Assembly: GCA_938024995.1 (NCBI GenBank) | Contig: CALJDU010000061.1 | Span: 1-35,334 of the forward strand | DNA from: an uncultured bacterium | Lineage (GTDB): Bacteria; Myxococcota_A; Polyangia; Polyangiales; Houyiibacteriaceae | Direction: 5' to 3' | DNA length: 35,334 nucleotides | Part shown: piece by piece, positions 7,713 to 16,777 of the stretch | Layout: every line of letters begins with the position of its first letter | Position numbering within the stretch: the first letter of the stretch is position 1 | The notes under the pieces: model-generated | Database searches by the model: none | Told to the model about the DNA's origin: nothing | What the model saw: the letters and a program-made list of their open reading frames with translations, nothing else | Program-made: the position numbers and the translations under genes

Positions 7713-8563
7713 TGACTCGTTTGTGTCTCTTCTGCTGCGTCGCGGTGTTCATGAGTGCGGGCTGTCAGGTGTCGCCACCGGACGGGACCTTCACCTGCGA
7801 AAGCGACGACGGGTGCCCACCTGGTTTTACTTGTGGCTTCCCGGAGATGCTTTGTTTTGAGAACTGCCGCGCGTTGCTCTGCACCGACCTGACTTGTGGC
7901 GTCACGTCGGATGGGTGCGGCGGCTCGCTCGATTGCGGTGGCTGCGACGACGGGCTCGTTTGCAACGAAGGGAACACCTGCGTTCGCCCGTGCGAGCCGC
8001 GGGTGGATTGCCCTGAGAACACATGCGCGAGCATCCCAGATCGCTGCGGTGGCTCGCTTGACTGCACGGCGCCCTGCGCAAGTGGAGTCGCGTGTCTCCC
8101 CAACGGCTTCTGCCGAACTTGCGAACGAAGTGATCCCGACGATCTTCCCGACGATCCCGATCTCGTCATGACGCAGAGACTCGAGCGCTTACGTGGCAAC
8201 CTCACGACCGTTTTGACCCCGGGAGATCGCGACCTCGTCTACTTCGGCTTCCCAGCGCCCATCGACGGAGTTGTGAACATCGAAATCGATTCAGGGAACG
8301 ACAACGTCGAGGTGGAAGTCCTACCGGTTTGTGCCGCTGGCCAGCCGAGGTACACCCGTTGCGATTCAAGCAGCGGCGAAGCGTTCATCAACGCCGGCGC
8401 CGCATGCGTCGCGCGAAACCTCGCGGCGTTGGAAGTCGAATGTCGTCGAGAAGACGAGGCGCGCCCTCCCATGGTCGCTCTCGCGATCGCTTTGAACGCC
8501 GACTCGAACGTATGCGAAGAGATCGACGTCTCCTACTCGATCGTCGAAGCGTCCTCGCTCTAA
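7712..8563 (+). CDS. Cys-rich surface lipoprotein
   Basis: 283 residues. MTRLCLFCCVAVFMSAGC is a signal peptide with lipobox S-A-G-C. The segment to about residue 135 has more than 20 cysteines and two clear copies of a repeat: GVTSDGCGGSLDCGGC and SIPDRCGGSLDCTAPC, preceded by C-x-x-D-D-G-C-P-P-G-F-T-C. The shared core is C-G-G-S-L-D-C, a motif I associate with extracellular Cys-rich domains of myxobacteria. The C-terminal 145 residues are a Cys-poor domain (LTTVLTPGDRDLVYFGF...VNIEIDSGNDNVEVEVLPVC) that looks like a beta-sandwich similar to bacterial pre-peptidase-C-like domains; this is a guess from the pattern. It overlaps the TPR gene by one base and likely works with it at the cell surface. 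Confidence 0.75.
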   Translation: MTRLCLFCCVAVFMSAGCQVSPPDGTFTCESDDGCPPGFTCGFPEMLCFENCRALLCTDLTCGVTSDGCGGSLDCGGCDDGLVCNEGNTCVRPCEPRVDCPENTCASIPDRCGGSLDCTAPCASGVACLPNGFCRTCERSDPDDLPDDPDLVMTQRLERLRGNLTTVLTPGDRDLVYFGFPAPIDGVVNIEIDSGNDNVEVEVLPVCAAGQPRYTRCDSSSGEAFINAGAACVARNLAALEVECRREDEARPPMVALAIALNADSNVCEEIDVSYSIVEASSL

Positions 8564-8745
8564 CGCTCGCCCTACACGCCGGAGCGAGATTCAGACCTTG
8601 CGCCATGACGGACGGGTGAAGCGAAGCGGGAAAGCGGTTCGCGCCAAGAGCACAATTCACTTCATGCGGAGATGACCGCAGGTGAGACCTCGTCAGACGG
8701 GTCGTTCCAGCACCCGTTGTGCGCGCTTGGGAGCGCGTGATAGCG

Positions 8746-11124
8746 ATGGGTGTGAAGCGTTTTTCTCTCCTCGCGACGATCTTGTGGGTCGCGCTCTTCG
8801 TCGCGTGTAGCGACCCCGCTCCCGCGCCCGCGCCGGAGCCCGCCCCGACGCCAGCGACGAGCACCGAGAGCGAGCCGGAGCCAGAGGCGCCCGCGGATGA
8901 AATCGCGGAAGCAGCGGCACCCACGAACCCACCGACGAACGCACCTGCAGCCGGGGCGCTTCGAACCCATCTCGACCTGGCGTCGACGCTTCACCTCGCG
9001 GACGTCGAGACGTCCGGTCTCCTGATCGACATGGGGACGCCCGCGCGTATGAAGTACACGAACGGAACGTGGAACAGCGGGTGGGGCGATGATGGTCACG
9101 ATGGCGACGAGACCTTCACGAGCTTCGCGCGGATGGGGCGCGTGTACTTCAACGTGGAGGAGCGACGCGCGCTCTCGATGAAGGTGCGTCTCCGAGGAAG
9201 CGGCCGTCCGCTTATCTCGTATCTCAACGGCGAGACGCTGCCCGAACGCGCGATCGAAGCCGGCGCCTTTCGCGATGTGACGATCCCGATCGCGCGGGAG
9301 CACGTGCGGGCCGGGGAGAACTACCTGCTCTTTCGCGTGACCCGTGGCGGTACGTTCGATGTCGCGTCGATCGAGATCGGGGACGCGGCGACGGAGGGCG
9401 AGGACGCGGAAGACGCCGCCGCGCCGGACGTGGTTCAGCCCCCGATCCGAACGCGTGCGACGGTCGCGGGGGTCTCGCGTCCAGTTGTCGAGGCCGCTCC
9501 GGGGACGACCATTTCACATTACGTTGATGTTCCCGAAGACGGTCGGCTCACGTTTGGCGTAGCGGGCCAAGGCGGCGTCGCGAATCTTCGCGTCACGTTG
9601 TCACCCGTGCGCGGCGAGTCGCGTGAGCTCTTCTCTGGGCCCGCGGGCGAAGCGTTTGTCGACCAGTCGATCGCGCTACCAGCGGGGATCGCGCGGCTCT
9701 CGTTCACGGTCACCGGAGAAGGGAAAGCGTTCATCGCCGAGCCGCGCTTGGCGGTCGCGGATCAACCAGAGCCGCCACCGGCCGAGGCGCGCAACGTAGT
9801 CGTGCTGACGATCGATACGCTCCGCGCGAGCAAGCTGCGTCCCTACAACCCACGCACGCGAGTGCGCACGCCCGCGCTGGACACCTTCGCGGAAGAGGGG
9901 GCGGTCTTTGAGAACGCGCAGTCGCCGGAGAACTGGACCAAGCCGAGCGTCGCGAGCATTTTGACCTCGCTCCACCCCACTACTCACGGGACCCAGGGCG
10001 ACGCCTCGCGCTTGCCGGGTCGCTTCACCACGCTCGGCGAGGTCTACAAGGGCGCGGGGTTCGATACCGCGACGTTCCTCGCGAACGGTTACGTGTCGAC
10101 GACGTTCGGGTTCAACCAAGGCTGGGATCACTACACCAACTACATCCGCGAGCAGAGGCGCACCGTCGCAGAGAACGTCTTCGGCGAAGCCAGCGAGTGG
10201 ATCGAAGAGCACAAGGACGAGCGCTTCTTTGTCTATATCCAGACGATCGATCCGCACGTTCCGTACGACCCGCCCGACGAGTACCTGCGCATGTACGACG
10301 CGCGCTCAAACTACCGCGGCCAGGTGCGCAATCGGAACACGCACCTTTTGCTGGAGGAAGCCAAGAAGCGCGACTCTCAGCTGGAGTTCACGGAGAGCGA
10401 CATCACGCGCATCAAGGCGCTGCACGATGGATCGATCAGCTATCACGATCATCACTTCGGCGTGTTCCTCGAAAAGCTCAAAGAGCTCGGTCTCGACGAG
10501 AACACCATCATCGTCGTGACCTCAGACCATGGCGAAGAGTTCAACGACCACGGCAGCTGGGGCCATGGTCACTCGGTGTATCAGGAGCTGCTCGCGGTTC
10601 CGCTTATCGTGCGCTGGCCAGGCGTGCTCGACGGCGGTCTCCGGCCGAGCGCGACCGTCTCGACGATGGACATCGGGCCGACCATTTTGGAGGCGACCGG
10701 CGTAGGCGTTCCGGACGAGTTCGAAGGGCGCAGCCTGCTTGGGCATTTGCGAGGCAACGCGCCGACTGGGCCCTACGTCGCCTTCAGCAACTTCCAAGAC
10801 AACCGCCGCGTGATCACGGGCGGCGACTTCAAGCTCATCATTCGACCAAGCCTGACCTACGTTATGTTTGATCTCGGCACGGACCCAAGAGAGCGCCGCG
10901 AACTGAACGGTCGGGAGCACCCGATCGCGATGCGCTACCTGCGGATTCACAGCGGGCAGTTCCTCGGAGCCGCCGACAAGCGGCACTGGCTCCTCGCGGG
11001 AGAAGCGGCAGAGCGCGCGCGGGAAATGGAAGCGCGAGAAGAAGGCGCGGAGCTGACGCCCGAGGTGTGCGAGCAGCTGCACGCGCTTGGCTACATGCCG
11101 GATGGCTGCTCCGACCTGATGTAG
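8746..11124 (+). CDS. Sulfatase-like (alkaline phosphatase superfamily) lipoprotein with Thr at the nucleophile site
   Basis: 792 residues. MGVKRFSLLATILWVALFVAC is a lipoprotein signal; a Pro/Ala/Glu-rich linker follows to about residue 65. Residues 70-345 are beta-rich and of unknown family. The enzyme domain runs from about 350: VVVLTIDTLRASKLRPYN (metal-site D357), NWTKPSVASILTSLHP, TSDHGEEFNDHGSWGHGHSVYQELLAVPLIVRWP (D594, H595). In true sulfatases the nucleophile motif is C/S-x-P-S-R with Cys or Ser converted to formylglycine; here T398 takes that place and the Arg is Val. It should therefore not carry formylglycine and may be a phosphatase, phosphodiesterase or phosphoglycerol/phosphoethanolamine-type transferase at the envelope. 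ATG 8746 is chosen because the signal peptide starts there. Confidence 0.85.
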   Translation: MGVKRFSLLATILWVALFVACSDPAPAPAPEPAPTPATSTESEPEPEAPADEIAEAAAPTNPPTNAPAAGALRTHLDLASTLHLADVETSGLLIDMGTPARMKYTNGTWNSGWGDDGHDGDETFTSFARMGRVYFNVEERRALSMKVRLRGSGRPLISYLNGETLPERAIEAGAFRDVTIPIAREHVRAGENYLLFRVTRGGTFDVASIEIGDAATEGEDAEDAAAPDVVQPPIRTRATVAGVSRPVVEAAPGTTISHYVDVPEDGRLTFGVAGQGGVANLRVTLSPVRGESRELFSGPAGEAFVDQSIALPAGIARLSFTVTGEGKAFIAEPRLAVADQPEPPPAEARNVVVLTIDTLRASKLRPYNPRTRVRTPALDTFAEEGAVFENAQSPENWTKPSVASILTSLHPTTHGTQGDASRLPGRFTTLGEVYKGAGFDTATFLANGYVSTTFGFNQGWDHYTNYIREQRRTVAENVFGEASEWIEEHKDERFFVYIQTIDPHVPYDPPDEYLRMYDARSNYRGQVRNRNTHLLLEEAKKRDSQLEFTESDITRIKALHDGSISYHDHHFGVFLEKLKELGLDENTIIVVTSDHGEEFNDHGSWGHGHSVYQELLAVPLIVRWPGVLDGGLRPSATVSTMDIGPTILEATGVGVPDEFEGRSLLGHLRGNAPTGPYVAFSNFQDNRRVITGGDFKLIIRPSLTYVMFDLGTDPRERRELNGREHPIAMRYLRIHSGQFLGAADKRHWLLAGEAAERAREMEAREEGAELTPEVCEQLHALGYMPDGCSDLM

Positions 11125-11140
11125 TCGCTGACCGGCGACT
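11123..11140 (+). terminator. Short hairpin at the end of the sulfatase-like gene
   Basis: AGTCGC (11123-11128) pairs with GCGACT (11135-11140), with a further T-G pair, giving a 6-7 bp stem that includes the last two bases of the stop codon. No T-run follows. Weak candidate for a 3'-end structure. Confidence 0.3.
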
Positions 11141-11321
11141 CACCTCGTCCGCGCGCGCTAACGAATTCCTCCTCGTCTCTCGAGCGCGATGAGGACTACT
11201 TCGCTCGAAGCGCTCACGTGGTCACCCTGAGCGCATACCGAGCACTCGGTGGTCGAAGATCGGTCAGCGTATGGCACGTTCGGGTCTGTTCGTGCGCGTG
11301 TGTTTCGCCCAACCTATCGCC

Positions 11322-13181
11322 ATGCGACGGATGGCGATGTCTCTCTCTCTTTGTCTCGTCCTTGTCGGATGCGGTGACGACGATACGGAGCCCGCTGGGT
11401 GCGCCTCGAGTGATGAGTGCAACGGCGGTCTCGTTTGCGTGGATCGGGCGTGTGTCCCTGGGACCGATGCCGGCGAGACCGGGACAGACACCGCGCTTCC
11501 CGATACGAGCGTTCCCGACACCTCGGTCGACACGGGTCCGCCCATGGGTCTCGGTTGCAGCGCGGATCTACGTGACGTACTCGGCGCGGACGGGTCCACG
11601 CTTCGGACCTGCGCAGATGATGAAGGTTGCTTTGATGGTGCGTGCGTGGCGGCGTGTGACGCTGCTAACGCGACTCGCGGAACGATCGGCTGCACGTACC
11701 GCGTGGCGACGCCGTCCACTTGGTCGGGCATCTTGCCGCCATGTCACGCGGTGTTCGTCGCGAACATGTTCCCCGCGCCCGCCGTCATTGGGGTCTCTCG
11801 CGGAGACGAGACGTACCCCGTCGAGAGCTTTGGTCGCGTCGTTGACAACGCGCGTCCCCCGACCGAATGGGATCCGATTCCGGATTCGGGTCTGCCCGAG
11901 GGCGAGGTCGGCGTGCTCTTTCTTTCCCACGATCCCGACTCGGTTCAGATGCGCTACCTAACGCCGATGAGCTGCCCCGTAACGACCGCGGTCAACGAGT
12001 CGACGGCGATCGAGACCGGTACGTCTGAGGCGTTCACCATCACCTCGAACATCCCGCTTCGGGCGTACGACATCCTGCCGTTTGGCGGCGCGCTCTCGTA
12101 CGTACCCGGCGCGTCGCTCCTGATGCCCACGAACGCGTGGGACCGTGAGTACGTGATCGCGACGCCGCCGATCGGGACGCACTCCGAGCCGGGTCCACTT
12201 TGGTTTTCGGTCACGGCGCACGAAGACGGGACGGAGGTCAGTGTTCAGCCCACGGTCGCGCTCCCCGCGAGCGGTGGCGCGCCGGCGATCAGCATCGGAG
12301 CGACCGGTGCCGTGACGCTCGACGCGGGGGAGTACGTGAAGTGGGAGGTCGGCGCGAGCGATCCTTCCGGGAGCTTAGTCCGCGCGAACAAGGCGGTGTC
12401 GGTGAGCTCGGGGAACCGGTTCTTGCGTATCCAGCGGTCGGTCACGCCGGGCGGAGAAGGGGCGCACCAGCAGCAGCTCCCGGTCTCTGCGCTCTCGCAC
12501 GAGTACGTCGTCGCGCCGTTCGAGACGCGCCGGCTCGACGCGATGCCCGAGGACATTCCGTATCGCGTCGTCGGGGTAGTCGACGGCACCTCTTTGACCT
12601 TCGACCCTCCGATCGCGGGCGCGCCCCCAACGCTCGATCGCGGAGAGGTCGTGGACTTCTCGACCACCGAGCCGTTCGTGGTCTCGGGTCAGGACGCGAT
12701 GCATCCCTTCACGCTCGCGCAGATGATGCGGAGCTGTCGTGTGCCCGGCGGATCGCGTGACGGAGCGACCGCGGAGACTGAGTTTGGGTTTTGGCTTGGT
12801 GACGAGGAACACGTCCCCGTCTTCCCCGCGGCGCAATATCTCTCAGACTATGTCTTCTTCAGCGACCCAAGCTTCCCAACGACGTCGCTCACCGTGACCC
12901 GGGTCGCGGATGAGTCTGGGGCGTTCGCGCCGGTGACGGTCGAGTGTCTGGGCGAGGTAACGGGTTTCGCTCCCGTGGGAACGTCGGGCCGCTACGAGTA
13001 CGCCACTGTCGATTTGGTGCGCGCGGGAATCGGCGCCGGGAGCTGCACCAACGGCAGGCAAGCCGCGTCCAGTGACAACCCGTTCGGCGTTGTGGTCTGG
13101 GGAATGGACAGCTACTCGTCGTACGCCTATCCGGCGGGGGGCAACGCAGAGACGCTCGCGGATCTCCCGCCTCTGTTCTAG
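11322..13181 (+). CDS. IgGFc-binding-protein-like lipoprotein
   Basis: 619 residues. MRRMAMSLSLCLVLVGC is a lipoprotein signal with GDDD after the Cys, then Cys pairs (CASSDECNGGLVC, DRACVPG) and a D-T-S-V-P-D-T-S-V linker to about residue 80. The remainder is a long beta-rich domain with the landmarks of the IgGFc_binding family (PF17517): NNxRPPTEW-like start, DPSGSLVRANKAVSVSSGNRF, GGEGAHQQQLPVSALSHEYVV, FDPPIAGAPPTLDRGEVVDFST and GFWLGDEEHVPVFPAAQYLSDYVFFSDP. In myxobacteria these proteins are secreted surface proteins of unclear role; binding to a real immunoglobulin is not implied. ATG 11322 is chosen over two upstream in-frame starts because the signal peptide begins there. Confidence 0.85.
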   Translation: MRRMAMSLSLCLVLVGCGDDDTEPAGCASSDECNGGLVCVDRACVPGTDAGETGTDTALPDTSVPDTSVDTGPPMGLGCSADLRDVLGADGSTLRTCADDEGCFDGACVAACDAANATRGTIGCTYRVATPSTWSGILPPCHAVFVANMFPAPAVIGVSRGDETYPVESFGRVVDNARPPTEWDPIPDSGLPEGEVGVLFLSHDPDSVQMRYLTPMSCPVTTAVNESTAIETGTSEAFTITSNIPLRAYDILPFGGALSYVPGASLLMPTNAWDREYVIATPPIGTHSEPGPLWFSVTAHEDGTEVSVQPTVALPASGGAPAISIGATGAVTLDAGEYVKWEVGASDPSGSLVRANKAVSVSSGNRFLRIQRSVTPGGEGAHQQQLPVSALSHEYVVAPFETRRLDAMPEDIPYRVVGVVDGTSLTFDPPIAGAPPTLDRGEVVDFSTTEPFVVSGQDAMHPFTLAQMMRSCRVPGGSRDGATAETEFGFWLGDEEHVPVFPAAQYLSDYVFFSDPSFPTTSLTVTRVADESGAFAPVTVECLGEVTGFAPVGTSGRYEYATVDLVRAGIGAGSCTNGRQAASSDNPFGVVVWGMDSYSSYAYPAGGNAETLADLPPLF

Positions 13182-13260
13182 CGATCGCGCGGATCGCGCG
13201 TGGCATTTACGCAAGCCTTACAACGGAGACCTCCTCTTCGCGTCATCTTCGATCGTGATG

Positions 13261-13266
13261 AGGAGG
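13261..13266 (+). promoter_or_regulatory. Perfect Shine-Dalgarno AGGAGG that sets the start at 13273
   Basis: AGGAGG with a 6-nt spacer (TTCTCT) precedes ATG 13273. The in-frame ATG at 13258 overlaps the site's upstream side and would put the site inside the coding sequence, so 13273 is the better start. This is the strongest ribosome site in the window. Confidence 0.8.
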
Positions 13267-13272
13267 TTCTCT

Positions 13273-14481
13273 ATGTTTGGTTCGCGTTCGTTGTTTTCGG
13301 TTCTGGTCGCCGGCGTCGCCGTCGCGTTCGGTTGTCAGACCCTTGAGGTAGGTGATCCCGAGACGATCCCGATCGATCAAGACGCCTCGACCGACGCGCT
13401 CACGCAGCTCGCGCTCGATCCTGACGAAGCGATCGCGGATCAAGCGATTACCCAGCTTCGCGCGCTCGGCCCGGCCGGCTTGCTCTCGCTCCTCGACGCC
13501 TACCCCGAGACGCTCGCGTCGCTGAGGGAAGGGACGCGAAGCGAAGCGGGCGAGCGGCTCCGGCGCGCGATCGACGTGGTCTCTGGACAGCGCGACGGTC
13601 ACGCGAGCGGGCTCTACTGGTACACCGATCTCGCTCGCGCGATGGCGGCCGCGCGAGCGCTCGGGAGGCCGGTCGTCTCTCTTCGGCTCCTCGGGCGTCT
13701 CGATGAAGAGTACTCCTGCGCGAACAGTCGCTTCTTTCGTCTGGTCCTTTACGCCGACGAAAGGGTCGCGTCTTTCCTGCGCGAGAACGTCGTCCTGCAC
13801 TGGAGCTCGGAGCGCCCCGCGCCGCGCATCACGATCGACATGGGAGACGGACGCGAGCTCGTTCGGACGATCACGGGGAACAGCGCGCACTACGTGATGG
13901 CGTCGCGTCTAGGCGCGAACGGGCGCGTCGTCGACGTCGTGCCGGGGCTCTCGGATCCAAACTCGTTTGTTCGTGACCTCCGTGAAGCGATTCGCCATCT
14001 CGGCGATGAGATCCCGGCGCTGACACAGTGGCATCGTGTGAACGCAGCGCCGCTCTCCGGTAGCGGCCCCGACATCGCGAGCGCGATGCGCGTGACGACG
14101 GGCAAGATGATCGTCGAGATGCCGCTCGCGGCGGCGATGATGCGCCAGGGCAACCAGGGCAATCGCGCGCCAGCGCCGACCGCGGGACGGGCGAGCTTCT
14201 CGCTCAGCGCAGGTTCGCGCGCGCTGCTCCGAGTGAAGCTCGGGCGACCCGCGACCGCGGAGGAGCTCCGCGCGCTGGAGCGGAGCACGACCCGCGACAC
14301 CGCGCTCAGCACCCGCCTACATCGCGAGATTCACGGGATCATGTCGCGAAGCCCGAACGCATCGTTCGAGAGTCTCAACGCGCGCATCTACGAGGACGTG
14401 TTCCTCACGCCGCGCAGCGACGCCTGGCTCGGGCTGCGAGGTGGCGACATGATCGACGCGCTCGACGCCATCGCTGAATAG
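13273..14481 (+). CDS. Lipoprotein with thioredoxin-fold-like domain lacking CxxC
   Basis: 402 residues. MFGSRSLFSVLVAGVAVAFGC is a signal peptide with lipobox A-F-G-C; a short helical region rich in Ala and Leu follows (residues 40-110). Residues about 111-195 read like a thioredoxin-7/DUF255-type fold: YWYTDLARAMAAARALGRPVVSLRLLG, then SCANSRFFRLVLYADERVASFLRENVVLHW, with a single Cys where redox members have a C-x-x-C or CC. So it is likely a non-catalytic or metal-binding relative rather than a disulfide oxidoreductase. The C-terminal 150 residues (ASAMRVTTGKMIVEMPLA to the end) are helical and unrecognised. It ends 13 nt from the converging SDR gene. Confidence 0.7.
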   Translation: MFGSRSLFSVLVAGVAVAFGCQTLEVGDPETIPIDQDASTDALTQLALDPDEAIADQAITQLRALGPAGLLSLLDAYPETLASLREGTRSEAGERLRRAIDVVSGQRDGHASGLYWYTDLARAMAAARALGRPVVSLRLLGRLDEEYSCANSRFFRLVLYADERVASFLRENVVLHWSSERPAPRITIDMGDGRELVRTITGNSAHYVMASRLGANGRVVDVVPGLSDPNSFVRDLREAIRHLGDEIPALTQWHRVNAAPLSGSGPDIASAMRVTTGKMIVEMPLAAAMMRQGNQGNRAPAPTAGRASFSLSAGSRALLRVKLGRPATAEELRALERSTTRDTALSTRLHREIHGIMSRSPNASFESLNARIYEDVFLTPRSDAWLGLRGGDMIDALDAIAE

Positions 14482-14494
14482 CGCACAACGCGGA

Positions 14495-15439
14495 TCAGAA
14501 CGCGGCGCCCACGAGCTCTTCGGAAAGCGCAAAGAGCGCTCTCGCGACATCCTTGTCGACTGCATACGAGCGGACCCCAGCGCTCGGGCTCTCGTCGTCC
14601 ACCGCGGCGATCGCGCAGTTCTCAAGATAGGCTCCGCCGCGACCCTCGAGCTCTGGCGCCGTGGCGGCATAGACCTGAGTGGCGGCGCCCGCCGGGATCG
14701 ACTTTCGTGTCATCACGCCGCTCTTCACGCGCTTCTCGAGCATCGCGTGGTCGTCGTCTTCGAGGTGTCGGGTGAGGTCAGTCGCGATGACCCCGGGGTG
14801 AAGCGCGAAGCTGTGGATCCCTTCGGGGCCGAAGCGCCGCTCCAGCTCTACCGTGAAGAGCACGTTGGCGGTCTTCGACTGACCATACGCGCCCCACTTG
14901 TGATAAGCGCGGTTGCCAAAATGGAGGTCGTCGAGGTGCACCGGGGAGATGAAGTGCGCGCGCGAGCTGACGTTGACGATCCGCGCCCGGTCGCCGCGCC
15001 GGAGCGCCGGCATCATCAAACTGGTGAACAGAAAGTGACCAAGGTGGTTCGTTCCGAACTGCCGCTCGAAGCCGTCCGCTGTCTCGCCGTGGGGACAGGC
15101 CATGATCGCGGCGTTGTTGATCAAGAGATCGAACGCGTCGTGCTTGTCCAAAATGGAGGCGGCGTTCTCGCGGACCGCGCTGAGCGAGCCGAGCTCGAGC
15201 GGGACCACCGAGACGTCGCTCTTGGTCTCCTCCCGGATCGCTCTCGCTACCGTCTCCGCTTTGTCGAGGTTACGCGCCGTGAAGACCACGCGCGCGCCTT
15301 TGCTCGCCAAGGCGCGCGCGGTCTCCGCGCCGAGTCCACCCGAGCCCCCGGTGATCAGGGCCCGCCGCCCCGTCAGATCGAGTCCCTCGAGGACCTCGTC
15401 GGTGGTCGTGTCGAATCCAAAGTTCGTTCTCTCGTTCAT
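14495..15439 (-). CDS. Short-chain dehydrogenase/reductase (retinol-dehydrogenase-like)
   Basis: 314 residues, cytoplasmic NAD(P)-dependent oxidoreductase. The Rossmann cofactor motif is TGGSGGLG (30-37); the N-N-A-A stabilising motif is at 108-111, N131 is present, and the catalytic S159, Y185 and K189 are in VSSRAH and YGQSK. R56 after the second strand (TARN) suggests preference for NADPH. Length and the C-terminal extension resemble the WW-domain/retinol-dehydrogenase-like bacterial group. ATG 15439 is chosen because the upstream extension (to 15493) has no family character. It is divergent from the DUF1552 gene with only 57 bp between the starts, and convergent with the lipoprotein at 13273. 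Substrate unknown. Confidence 0.88.
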   Translation of the reverse strand: MNERTNFGFDTTTDEVLEGLDLTGRRALITGGSGGLGAETARALASKGARVVFTARNLDKAETVARAIREETKSDVSVVPLELGSLSAVRENAASILDKHDAFDLLINNAAIMACPHGETADGFERQFGTNHLGHFLFTSLMMPALRRGDRARIVNVSSRAHFISPVHLDDLHFGNRAYHKWGAYGQSKTANVLFTVELERRFGPEGIHSFALHPGVIATDLTRHLEDDDHAMLEKRVKSGVMTRKSIPAGAATQVYAATAPELEGRGGAYLENCAIAAVDDESPSAGVRSYAVDKDVARALFALSEELVGAAF

Positions 15440-15496
15440 CGTAGGCGAGCCTAACAGAGGGATCATCGAGGTCGGAATGCGGTGTACCCTCACCGC
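15440..15496. promoter_or_regulatory. 57-bp divergent promoter region
   Basis: It lies between the SDR start (minus) and the DUF1552 start (plus). On the plus strand TACCCT (15485-15490) ends 6 nt before the ATG at 15497. On the minus strand TAGGCT lies 8 nt before the ATG at 15439. Both fit TANNNT and neither start has a Shine-Dalgarno sequence. Such short spacing means that the two promoters must overlap. Confidence 0.4.
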
Positions 15497-16777
15497 ATGC
15501 GACGACGATCTCTTCTGGCCGGTGGCGCCGCGCTCTTGTTGGCGCCGCTTCTGCGAAGCTTCGAGAGCGCGCGAGCGGACAGCTCTGGCCGCGGCGCGAA
15601 GCGCTTGATGATTTTCTACTCGCCGAACGGGACCAACCCGACGAAGTGGCGTCCGGGGTCACCAGGGCGCTTGGACATCCCGACCGGCACGATCTTATCG
15701 CCGTTGAAGCCGTACGAAGACCAGCTCATCGCGATCGGTGGGCTGAACTTTTATCAAGCGACCAACCATGAAGGCGGTCAGCACGCGATGCTGACCAACC
15801 AAGGCGGAGCCGGGGATGTCGGTGGGGGCGCCTCGATCGATCAATACGTGGCTACGCAGCTGGGTGGTGGGACGCCGCTTCGCTCGCTTGAGCTCGGGGT
15901 GCTGACGAGCCTCTGGGGCGGGGGGCAGCAAACGCGCATGAGCTACGCGAACCCCAGCTCGCTCGTGACGCCAGACGACGATCCGAGAAGCGTGTACCGA
16001 CGCGTCTGGGGCGACCTCTTGGAGACGGACGACGTGAGGGACCGCTTGCGTGCTCGTCGCGCGAGCGTGCTCGATGCCGTGCGCGGCGACCTCTCGGACC
16101 TACAGCGACGACTCGGCGCGAGTGAGCGCGAGAAGTTGGAGCAGCACGTCGAATCGCTCCGCTCTGTGGAGCAAGGCCTCTTCGCCGACACGGAAGGTGC
16201 GTGTGTTCCGGGAGACGCACCCGACCGTCTCGCGCCGAACGAGAACCACAACGCGCCGGCCATCCTCGATGCGCAGATTCGGCTCGCGGTCGAAGCGCTG
16301 ACATGCGGCGTGACGAACGTGGCCTCGATTCAGTTTTCGCACACCGTCTCACCGGTCGTCTTCGACTGGCTCGGTCAATCGGAGGGGCATCACTCCCTCT
16401 CGCATATCGACGACAGCAACACGGAGGGGATAAGACGCTTCGTCGAAGCAGAGACATGGTGTGCGGAGCAGTTCGCCAAGCTGGTCGGCGCGCTCGCAGA
16501 GCGACCCGATCCTTCGGGCGAGGGGAGCATGCTCGATTCGACCGTGGTCGTCTGGGCGAAGGAAATGGGAGACCCCCGCGCTCATGTTTGTACTGACGTT
16601 CCGTTTGTCATCGCCGGTGGCGCGGGCGGTTGCTTCCGTACCGGTCGCTACATCGAGGCGGGCGGACAGCACCACGCGCACCTGCTCGTGAGCATCCTGA
16701 ACGCGCTCGGGATCGAAGAGACCAGCTTCGGTGACGCCGAAGCAGGAACCGGCGCGCTGTCGGAGCTCTCGGCGTGA
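15497..16777 (+). CDS. DUF1552 family protein, Tat-type signal
   Basis: 426 residues. MRRRSLLAGGAALLLAPLL is a twin-arginine-like signal. The body has DUF1552 features: RLMIFYSPNGTNPTKWRPG, LIAIGGLNFYQATNHEGGQHAMLTNQG, SIDQYVATQLG, LELGVLTSLWGG, MSYANPSSLVTPDDDPRSVYRRVWG, LDAVRGDLSDLQRRLGASEREKLEQHVESLRSVEQ and, near the end, GGAGGCFRTGRYIEAGGQHHAHLLVSILNALGI. The family is abundant in Planctomycetes and myxobacteria beside DUF1592-type cytochrome-like proteins and may resemble the alkaline phosphatase superfamily; its activity is unknown. Its TGA (16775-16777) overlaps the next GTG (16774) as GTGA, so the two proteins are translationally coupled and probably act together. Confidence 0.87.
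   Translation: MRRRSLLAGGAALLLAPLLRSFESARADSSGRGAKRLMIFYSPNGTNPTKWRPGSPGRLDIPTGTILSPLKPYEDQLIAIGGLNFYQATNHEGGQHAMLTNQGGAGDVGGGASIDQYVATQLGGGTPLRSLELGVLTSLWGGGQQTRMSYANPSSLVTPDDDPRSVYRRVWGDLLETDDVRDRLRARRASVLDAVRGDLSDLQRRLGASEREKLEQHVESLRSVEQGLFADTEGACVPGDAPDRLAPNENHNAPAILDAQIRLAVEALTCGVTNVASIQFSHTVSPVVFDWLGQSEGHHSLSHIDDSNTEGIRRFVEAETWCAEQFAKLVGALAERPDPSGEGSMLDSTVVVWAKEMGDPRAHVCTDVPFVIAGGAGGCFRTGRYIEAGGQHHAHLLVSILNALGIEETSFGDAEAGTGALSELSA

Noticed and set aside
11322..13181. True antibody-binding function
   Set aside because: The family name is inherited from an animal protein; nothing in the sequence supports immunoglobulin binding in this bacterium.
13182..13201. Direct repeat GATCGCGCG twice after the IgGFc-like gene
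   Set aside because: Too short and composed of common high-GC words; no stem with T-run, so not reported as a terminator.
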